Program-made: the position numbers and the translations under genes
The notes under the pieces: generated by a model
The model's input: only the letters and a program-made list of their open reading frames with translations
Databases searched by the model: none
Told to the model about the DNA's origin: nothing
In this document: piece after piece, positions 10,219-16,112 of the stretch
Numbering within the stretch: the stretch's first letter is position 1
Layout of the letters: every line of letters begins with the position of its first letter
Source of the DNA: Mycobacterium sp. MS1601
GTDB lineage: Bacteria; Actinomycetota; Actinomycetes; Mycobacteriales; Mycobacteriaceae
DNA: 64,000 nucleotides
Direction: 5' to 3'
Assembly (NCBI RefSeq): GCF_001984215.1
Contig: NZ_CP019420.1
Coordinates: 4,402,001-4,466,000, forward strand

Positions 10219-10261
10219 TAACCTGCTGCGACGACACGCCGATAGTCGTCGCAGCAGGTTA
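10219..10261. terminator. Bidirectional hairpin between mbtH and the STAS gene
   Basis: A perfect inverted repeat with 17-bp arms (TAACCTGCTGCGACGAC and its complement) and a 9-base loop. It lies between the convergent ends of mbtH and the STAS-domain gene. There is no long T-run, as is common for mycobacterial terminators, but the length and perfection of the stem and its convergent position make termination in both directions the simplest reading. Confidence 0.8.
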
Positions 10262-10281
10262 AGCCTGACGAGTTCGTCAGG

Positions 10282-10728
10282 TCAGCCTGCGGTGGCGGCG
10301 CGCATGCGTCGGCGGGCTTGCTGGTTCAGCCGAGCAATGGCCGCTTCGTAATCCGCGGCCAGGGGCAGTTCGCCGTGGGGGTCGCAGATGGTCAGCAGAC
10401 GCCGGACCGGCGGGCCGCCCAGCAGCATCCAGTCGACATCACCACGTGAGCAGTGCACGCTGATGTAAAAGAGTGCGGTGAACCCCTGGCTGCCGAAGAA
10501 GTCGACGGAACGGAGATCGAGGAGAAGCTGGGTGGAGGTGCCGGTGTGGCGCTCCACGTACTGGCCGAGCGCGCGGCCGTTGGCGGCGTCGATCTCTCCG
10601 GTGATGGCGATCTCGGTGCGTAGCGCGTTGCGCCGGTGGACGGCGAATGTGGCTGTTCCGGACTTGCGGGATTCTTCTGCCGAGGTTGGGTCCGGGCGGT
10701 ACAGCCGCGTGGTGCCGGAACCGGGCAT
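10282..10728 (-). CDS. STAS-domain protein (anti-sigma-factor-antagonist type)
   Basis: A 148-residue protein with a STAS domain: TEIAITGEIDAANGRALGQ, then LLLDLRSVDFFGSQGFTAL, then a C-terminal helix. In SpoIIAA/RsbV proteins the residue phosphorylated by the partner kinase is the Ser in a D-S-S/T motif. Here the corresponding loop reads FFGSQG, so one candidate Ser is present. The frame is open back to 10977, but I start at ATG 10728 because AGGGGG lies 5-10 bases upstream and the extra N-terminal 83 residues are Arg/Cys-rich and unlike any domain. No kinase or sigma factor gene is adjacent, so its partner is unknown. Confidence 0.75.
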   Translation of the reverse strand: MPGSGTTRLYRPDPTSAEESRKSGTATFAVHRRNALRTEIAITGEIDAANGRALGQYVERHTGTSTQLLLDLRSVDFFGSQGFTALFYISVHCSRGDVDWMLLGGPPVRRLLTICDPHGELPLAADYEAAIARLNQQARRRMRAATAG

Positions 10729-10856
10729 GAAGCCCCCTACCTGTTTGTGAAGCATATGTTGTACCTGTCGCGCACGTGCGGACTCATGGGACGGCGACAG
10801 CGTGCGTCGCCACAGTACTGGAGCATTCGGCTGTAACTTCAACCTGCAGCTCAGGC

Positions 10857-10996
10857 TACTGCGGAATCCGCACCAGGTACACAGCTTCACGAAACCCTCA
10901 TAAACCTCAGGTTGGCGCCGATCACCGAGCTCCAGGTCAGTGGGTGCGACCGCGATATTCGTCGATTTGAACCCCAATTACTACGGAATCCGCATC
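10857..10996. repeat. Two copies of an 18-bp palindrome-bearing repeat, 122 bp apart
   Basis: TACTGCGGAATCCGCACC at 10857-10874 and TACTACGGAATCCGCATC at 10979-10996 match at 16 of 18 positions and lie in the same orientation. Each contains CGGAATCCG, a dyad. Their location upstream of a divergent regulator gene suggests operator sites, but the protein that binds them is unknown. Confidence 0.5.
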
Positions 10997-11057
10997 CTGT
11001 CGCCGTGGGCTCAGGGCAGGCGGTCGGTCACGTGCCCCTGTGAACTGCTCGGCGCTC

Positions 11058-11063
11058 TACACT
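11058..11063 (+). promoter_or_regulatory. -10-like TACACT placing transcription start at GTG 11070
   Basis: TACACT fits the mycobacterial TANNNT -10 pattern and ends 7 bases before GTG 11070. No Shine-Dalgarno sequence precedes any nearby start. A leaderless GTG transcript is therefore likely. Confidence 0.4.
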
Positions 11064-11069
11064 TCCGAT

Positions 11070-11885
11070 GTGCGCGCACTGAGCATGGACGATCCGGTGC
11101 TGGCGGTCCGCCCGGACCTCGCCGGCGCCGGCGATCTGCCCGCGCACATGCGCATCGGGCAGTGGCTGGAACATCTGATCGTGTCGCGGGCCCTGGAGCC
11201 GGGGGACAAGCTGCCCTCGGAGATCGAGATCGCGCAGGCAGTCGGGGTCAGCCGGATGACGTTGCGCCAGTCGCTGAGTGCCATCGAGGCCAAGGGGCTG
11301 ATCGACCGCCGCCGCGGCCGCTTCGGGGGCAACTTCGTGGCCACCCCGCGGTTCGAGTTCGACCACGCGGGCCTGCCGGGATTCACCGAGCAGATGCGGC
11401 GCATCCAGGTCGAAGCCGGGGCGCAGGTGCTGCGGGCCACCACCCGACGCGCCGGCGCCGACGTGCGACAACAACTGAGCCTCAAGCGGGGGCAGCAAGT
11501 CCACGAGGTGTTGCGCGCCCGGTCGGCCAATGGCGAGTCGATTGTGCTGGAGGAGACGTACTTCCCGGCCGAGATCTTTCCCGGCATGCTCTCGGCGACG
11601 TTGACCGGCTCGCTGTATGCGGTCATGAGGGACTACGGAGCTGCGCCGTTCACCGCCGACGAGCACATCGAGGCCACCGTGGCCGGTGAGCAGCACGCCG
11701 AGATCCTGCACGTCGCGCCGGGATTCCCGCTGCTGCTCATCACCCGGACGTCGTACACCGAAAGCGGTGTGCCCGTGGAGTTCTCCCGGGACTACCACCG
11801 CTCCGATCGCAGCCGGATCAGGATCAAGTCGCGCGTGGACAGTGATACCGAGGGTCGGGTCGACACCTTCCCGGCATCCTCCTGA
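11070..11885 (+). CDS. GntR-family transcriptional regulator with UTRA domain
   Basis: A repressor of about 271 residues in the HutC/FarR branch of GntR regulators. The N-terminal winged helix reads GDKLPSEIEIAQAVGVSRMTLRQSLSAIEAKGLI, followed by a basic wing (RRRGRFGG). The C-terminal half is a UTRA ligand-binding domain (LRARSANGESIVLEETYFP, FPLLLITRTSYTESGVPVEFSRDYHRSDR). HutC-type proteins bind GTMTAKAC-like sites, and such sites occur upstream of 12674 (one mismatch) and 15162 (exact), so it probably controls the adjoining demethylase genes in response to their substrate. The start is uncertain: GTG 11070 (chosen for the -10 spacing), ATG 11085 or GTG 11040. Confidence 0.85.
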   Translation: MRALSMDDPVLAVRPDLAGAGDLPAHMRIGQWLEHLIVSRALEPGDKLPSEIEIAQAVGVSRMTLRQSLSAIEAKGLIDRRRGRFGGNFVATPRFEFDHAGLPGFTEQMRRIQVEAGAQVLRATTRRAGADVRQQLSLKRGQQVHEVLRARSANGESIVLEETYFPAEIFPGMLSATLTGSLYAVMRDYGAAPFTADEHIEATVAGEQHAEILHVAPGFPLLLITRTSYTESGVPVEFSRDYHRSDRSRIRIKSRVDSDTEGRVDTFPASS

Positions 11886-11888
11886 CCG

Positions 11889-12608
11889 CTACCGGGCGCG
11901 TCTGGCCAGGGGGCCGGCCAGCAGGTCGGGGGACAGGCCGGTGACGATGGTGGACACCAGGGCGCGCAGTTGCGGGCTCGGATCTTGGCTCACCGCAACA
12001 CAGTTCATTCCCGCCGCTTGCGCAGCGCGCACGCCGGGTACCGAATCCTCGAATACCAGGATGTCTGCCGGATTGCGCTCCAGCAGTCCCGCCGCCGTCA
12101 GGTAGCCCTCGGGGTGCGGCTTGCCGTTTACTACGTCTTCCTCGGCGATCAGGATGGGGATCCACGGACGCACGGGACTGTGCTCCAGCACCGCCAGCAC
12201 ATCGTCGCGCTGTGCGCCGGTCACGATTGCCACCGGAATGTTGTGGGAAACAAGCAATTCCACCAACGCCACGGCAGGATCGGTGATGGGGCTCTGCCCG
12301 GCCACCCTGTCCCGGTAATGGCCGTGACGCAGTTTCAGCAGCTCCTCGACGCCAGGCTTGTCGCTACTGCCGTGGCGGTCTACGGCGTACTCGATGATCT
12401 CACGGTCGGACATGCCGAGAAGCTTGTTGTGGTAGTCCTCAGCGGTCATGGCCCAGCCCAGGTGGGTGGCGAACAGCTCGCTGAAGATGTCGAACAGGAT
12501 GGGTTCGTCATCGGAGAGGGTGCCGTTGAAATCGAAGATCACCGCTGGTGAGGCGGTGCGTGACCACTGCTCGATGACGTCCACAGTGCGAGCCAACCAT
12601 CTGCTCAC
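11889..12608 (-). CDS. HAD-family phosphatase with Asn at the acid/base position
   Basis: A 239-residue haloacid-dehalogenase hydrolase of the phosphoglycolate phosphatase/beta-phosphoglucomutase subgroup. It has a helical cap after motif I and a typical end (GKPHPEGYLTAAG, VFEDSVPGVRAAQAAGM). Motif I reads FDFNGTLSDDE (nucleophile Asp26), so the second Asp of DxD, normally the general acid/base, is Asn28. Motif II is IVTG and motif III the Lys in GKP. It sits tail to tail with the GntR gene and divergent from the demethylase at 12674. It probably dephosphorylates, or slowly turns over, a small phosphorylated metabolite of that block. The substrate is not deducible. Confidence 0.82.
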   Translation of the reverse strand: MSRWLARTVDVIEQWSRTASPAVIFDFNGTLSDDEPILFDIFSELFATHLGWAMTAEDYHNKLLGMSDREIIEYAVDRHGSSDKPGVEELLKLRHGHYRDRVAGQSPITDPAVALVELLVSHNIPVAIVTGAQRDDVLAVLEHSPVRPWIPILIAEEDVVNGKPHPEGYLTAAGLLERNPADILVFEDSVPGVRAAQAAGMNCVAVSQDPSPQLRALVSTIVTGLSPDLLAGPLARRAR

Positions 12609-12621
12609 CGTGCGGTCAATG

Positions 12622-12638
12622 GTCTAGGCTTTTAACAT
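12622..12638 (+). promoter_or_regulatory. HutC-type operator and -10 upstream of the first demethylase
   Basis: GTCTAGGC at 12622-12629 matches the HutC-subfamily operator GTMTAKAC at seven of eight positions. It is followed at 12633-12638 by TAACAT, a TANNNT -10 element. The site would lie in the -35/-10 spacer of a promoter reading into 12674, a natural place for repression. Confidence 0.45.
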
Positions 12639-12673
12639 CAGGTCACAAACTCTTTTCCACTAAGGCGGAGCAG

Positions 12674-15091
12674 ATGGCCCTTCCCGGCCGCAGTGAGATC
12701 GTGATCATCGGTGGCGGAGTCGTCGGCGTCAGCGTTGCCTACCACCTGGCGCAGCGCGGCAAGGTCGACGTCACCGTCCTGGAACGCCGAGCCCTCACCG
12801 AAGGCAGCACCTGGCATGCCGCCGGTCTGGTGGGGCAGTTGCGCAGCAGCTCCAGTTTGACCCAGCTGATGCAGAAGAGTGTGCAGACCTACCAGACGCT
12901 GGAGTCGGTCACCGGCTATGCCACCGGCTGGCACGGTGTCGGCGGTCTCCGTGTGGCGTCCAGCCCGCAACGCTGGGAGGAACTGCAGCGGGTGTACACC
13001 CAGGGCAAGAGCTACGGCTTCGACATCCATCTTGTGGATCCGGCCGAAGCCAAGAGAATTTTCCCGCTGCTCAACACCGATGGCGTGTACGGCGCCACCT
13101 GGACCCCCACCGACGGATATGTGGACCCGAGCCAGCTGACGTTCTCCTTCGCAGCCGGCGCACGCGCGGCTGGGGTGCGCATCGTGCAGCAGTGCCGGGT
13201 CTCTCGTGTCGAGCGGGCCGGCCGACGGGTGACTGCGCTGCTCACCGATCAAGGCCGCATCGAGTGTGACGTGGTGGTCAACGCCACCGGCATGTGGGGC
13301 GCCGAGACCGCCAAGCTCGCCGGGGTGAACGTCGCGGTCAATGCCGTCGAGCATCAGTACGTGGTCACCGAGAAGTTCGCCGACCTGCCCGCCGAGCTGC
13401 CCACCTTCCGCGACCCCGACGCCCGGTTCTATCTCAAGCCCGAAGCCGGGGCGCTCGTGGTCGGAGGTTGGGAAGAGGGCACCAAAGCCTGCTGGCGCAC
13501 CATCCCGAGAGACCTCGGGCCCGAGCTGTTCGCTCCGAATCATGACCGCTTCGAAGGTATCGCCGAGGGTGCCGCCAATCGCCTACCAGCGTTCGGGGAC
13601 ATGGGAATTCACACCTGGGTCAACGGCCCCATCCCGTTTTCGCCGGATGCCGAACCGCTGATGGGGCTCACCGAGGATATCGACAACCTCTTCCACTGCT
13701 GTGGCTTCTCGGCCGGTATCGCCGCGGCCGGCGGCGCCGGCGACGCCATGGCGAACTGGATCGTCGACGGCGATCCCGGACTGGACCTGTGGCACTTCGA
13801 CGTCCGCCGATTCGGCGTCCCGCAGAACGTGCCAACGGTGCTGGACCTGGCCTCGGTGCAGGCCTACGGCCATTATTACTCGATTGCCTTTCCGAACCGG
13901 CAGGCCAACCCTCCCCGCGGTCAGCGGCGCAGCGCGATCTACGACCGGCTCCGGGACCGCGGAGCGGTGTTCGGTGCGAAGTTCGGATTCGAGCGCGCCA
14001 ACTGGTTTGCCCCGGGAACGGTTGACGCCGAGGAGATTCCGACATTCGGCCGCAGCAATGCTTGGGAGTACATCGCCGCTGAGCACCTCGCGGTGCGTAC
14101 CGGTGTCGGCATCGTCGATCAGAGTTCGTTCTCCAAGTTCGACATCAGTGGCGCCGGCGCGCTGGGGTTGTTGCAGAAGGTGGCCGGCGCGGACATGGAC
14201 ACCGCAGTCGGCAAAGTGGTCTACACCCAGCTGCTCAACGTTCGCGGCGGCATCGAGGCCGATGTCACCATCACCCGGCTGGATTCGGACCGGTTCTACC
14301 TTGTCACCGGCAGCGGGTTCGGGCGCCACGACGTGACGTTCCTGCTGCAGAACGCGCCCACCGATGGGTCGGTGGTGATCTCCGATGTCACCTCCGCCTA
14401 CGGAGTGCTCAACGTCTGCGGCCCGAAATCGCGCGACGTGGTGGCTGCGTTGAGCACCGACGACTTCACCTTCCCCTATATGACGGCCAGGCAGACCGAT
14501 CTGGGCTGGGCTCCCGTGCTGGCCCTGCGTACCACCTACGTGGGCGAGCTGGGCTGGGAGCTCCACATCCCGACCGAGTACGTTCGCGACGTCTACGACA
14601 AACTCCTGGAAGCCGGTGCGCCACACGGTGTTCGCGACGTCGGCTACCGTGCCGTCGAGACCCTGCGGCTGGAGAAACAGTATCTGGCCTGGGCTACCGA
14701 CCTGCGCTCGGACAACAACCCCTTCGAAGTCGGCCTCGGCGGGCGGATCAAGATAGGCAAGCCGGCACTGTTGGCGGGTCCCGCGCTGAGCGCCATCAAG
14801 CGCGCAGGTCCCCGGCAGCGTCTGCGCTGGTTTCGCACCGACGCCGATGTGGTGATGCACGGCGGCGAGATGCTGGTTCATACACCGACCGACACCAGGG
14901 TGAGTGTGCGCAGCGCCGGTTACGGTCACACCGTCGGCACCACCACGTTCTCGGCGTACCTGCCCGTCGGGATCCACGACGACGACTTCGAGGTGGAGGT
15001 GATGAATGACCGATACCCGGCCACCGTCTTGGACAGACCGCTGTACGACCCCGCGGGGGAGCGGGTGCGGGTTGACATGACCGTTACGTGA
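12674..15091 (+). CDS. Dimethylglycine/sarcosine dehydrogenase-like FAD-GcvT protein (copy 1)
   Basis: An 805-residue two-part enzyme. Residues 1-about 380 are a DAO-type FAD domain with IIGGGVVGVSVAYHL and STWHAAG, the motif whose His (48 here) carries covalent FAD in dimethylglycine dehydrogenase. After a central linker comes a GcvT aminomethyltransferase-like domain (DQSSFSKFDISG, YVGELGWELHIP, LRLEKQYLAWATDL) and a GCV_T C-terminal barrel. The family oxidises an N-methyl group and passes the one-carbon unit to tetrahydrofolate. ATG 12674 follows AAGGCGGAG. The gene pairs with a second copy at 16113; which methylated amine each uses cannot be told from sequence. Confidence 0.88.
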   Translation: MALPGRSEIVIIGGGVVGVSVAYHLAQRGKVDVTVLERRALTEGSTWHAAGLVGQLRSSSSLTQLMQKSVQTYQTLESVTGYATGWHGVGGLRVASSPQRWEELQRVYTQGKSYGFDIHLVDPAEAKRIFPLLNTDGVYGATWTPTDGYVDPSQLTFSFAAGARAAGVRIVQQCRVSRVERAGRRVTALLTDQGRIECDVVVNATGMWGAETAKLAGVNVAVNAVEHQYVVTEKFADLPAELPTFRDPDARFYLKPEAGALVVGGWEEGTKACWRTIPRDLGPELFAPNHDRFEGIAEGAANRLPAFGDMGIHTWVNGPIPFSPDAEPLMGLTEDIDNLFHCCGFSAGIAAAGGAGDAMANWIVDGDPGLDLWHFDVRRFGVPQNVPTVLDLASVQAYGHYYSIAFPNRQANPPRGQRRSAIYDRLRDRGAVFGAKFGFERANWFAPGTVDAEEIPTFGRSNAWEYIAAEHLAVRTGVGIVDQSSFSKFDISGAGALGLLQKVAGADMDTAVGKVVYTQLLNVRGGIEADVTITRLDSDRFYLVTGSGFGRHDVTFLLQNAPTDGSVVISDVTSAYGVLNVCGPKSRDVVAALSTDDFTFPYMTARQTDLGWAPVLALRTTYVGELGWELHIPTEYVRDVYDKLLEAGAPHGVRDVGYRAVETLRLEKQYLAWATDLRSDNNPFEVGLGGRIKIGKPALLAGPALSAIKRAGPRQRLRWFRTDADVVMHGGEMLVHTPTDTRVSVRSAGYGHTVGTTTFSAYLPVGIHDDDFEVEVMNDRYPATVLDRPLYDPAGERVRVDMTVT

Positions 15092-15093
15092 AT

Positions 15094-15101
15094 GTCTAGA
15101 C
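15094..15101 (+). promoter_or_regulatory. Exact HutC-type GntR operator GTCTAGAC
   Basis: The palindrome GTCTAGAC fits the GTMTAKAC consensus of HutC-type GntR regulators at all eight positions. It lies just 3' of the first demethylase and 61 bp before the phosphotransferase start. TACAGT at 15121-15126 could serve as the -10 of a promoter whose -35 region this site covers. Confidence 0.55.
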
Positions 15102-15161
15102 CTTTGAAGTCTCCCGGCGATACAGTGAGGCGGACCGTCCGCCGGCTGCGAGGAAGTGCGT

Positions 15162-16082
15162 ATGTCGTTTCTGTCCACCGAGGCTGAGGTCACTGCGCTG
15201 CTCGACCAGCTGCCCGCGCTCGCCGGTCCCCGCGAGGTGGTCGAACTCTCCGGCGGCCTGACCAATCGCAACTTCAAGGTCACCACCGCGGCGGGCCGCT
15301 TCGTGGCTCGCTGCACAGACACCAGTACCAACTTCCTGGAGATCGATCGCGACCAGGAGCATTACAACACCCGGGCTGCCGAGCAGGCCGGGATAGGCGC
15401 GCCCGTCATCGACTACCGTCCCGATCTCGGAGTTCTGCTGCTGGGTTTCGTGGACGGAAAGACGTTGTCCAATGCTGACTTCCAACGTCCGGACGTCATC
15501 GCCAAGGCCGCCGCCAGCTGCCGCATCCTGCATGCGGGGCCACGATTCCAGGGCCGTTTCGACATGTTCGAACGCCAGCCGGGGTATTTGAAGACAGTGC
15601 AGGACAACGGGTTCGCCATGCCCTCGGACTACCTGGACCACGCAGAAAAGTTCGCCGACATCCAAGCAGCGCTGCAGGCGGGCGATCAGACGACGGTGCC
15701 GTGCAACAACGACCTGTTGGCTGCAAACTTCGTCGAGGACGGCGACAAGATCTGGCTGATCGACTACGAGTACTCCGGTAACAACGATCCCTGCTTCGAA
15801 CTCGGCAACATCTGGAGTGAGTGCGGCCTGTCGCTGGAGCAGCTCGACGAGCTCGTGACCGCCTACTACGGGGCCCGGCTGCGCCACAAGATCGCCAGGG
15901 CGCGCCTGCAGGGCATCGTCGCCAAGTACGGCTGGACATTGTGGGGGTGCATTCAGAATGCCTCGTGCCCCATCGAATACGACTTCTGGGGGTGGGCGAT
16001 GGAACGTTACGACGCCGCCGTCGAGGAATTCAACGGCCCCGACTTCCGCAGGCTGCTCGCCGACGTCACCAGAACCGACTGA
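15162..16082 (+). CDS. Choline-kinase/aminoglycoside-phosphotransferase family kinase
   Basis: A 306-residue APH/ChoK-fold small-molecule kinase. The N-lobe begins ELSGGLTNRNFKV, the usual nucleotide-binding start. The catalytic loop is PCNNDLLAANF: Asp184 (base) and the downstream Asn are kept, but the His that usually precedes (HxD or HND) is Asn. The metal-binding segment is WLIDYEYSG (Asp201). The start is ATG 15162, preceded by AGGAAG; a GTG six bases earlier is possible. It lies between two N-demethylase genes, so an amino-alcohol such as choline or a methylated ethanolamine is a reasonable substrate guess, by inference only. Confidence 0.8.
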   Translation: MSFLSTEAEVTALLDQLPALAGPREVVELSGGLTNRNFKVTTAAGRFVARCTDTSTNFLEIDRDQEHYNTRAAEQAGIGAPVIDYRPDLGVLLLGFVDGKTLSNADFQRPDVIAKAAASCRILHAGPRFQGRFDMFERQPGYLKTVQDNGFAMPSDYLDHAEKFADIQAALQAGDQTTVPCNNDLLAANFVEDGDKIWLIDYEYSGNNDPCFELGNIWSECGLSLEQLDELVTAYYGARLRHKIARARLQGIVAKYGWTLWGCIQNASCPIEYDFWGWAMERYDAAVEEFNGPDFRRLLADVTRTD

Positions 16083-16112
16083 ATGCCGCTTCGACCGAAT
16101 GAATAAGGAACC

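Larger units (their letters stand above)
10729..11069. other. 341-bp intergenic region between divergent STAS and GntR genes
   Basis: No convincing gene lies here. It holds the promoters of two divergent genes and a pair of near-identical 18-bp sequences (10857-10874 and 10979-10996), each centred on a CGGAATCCG palindrome. A -10-like TACACT ends seven bases before the GTG at 11070. Confidence 0.6.

Noticed and set aside
13583..15331. Minus-strand open frame of 582 codons opposite the first demethylase
   Set aside because: Shadow frame across a clear plus-strand enzyme gene, running over two gene ends without any recognisable motif.
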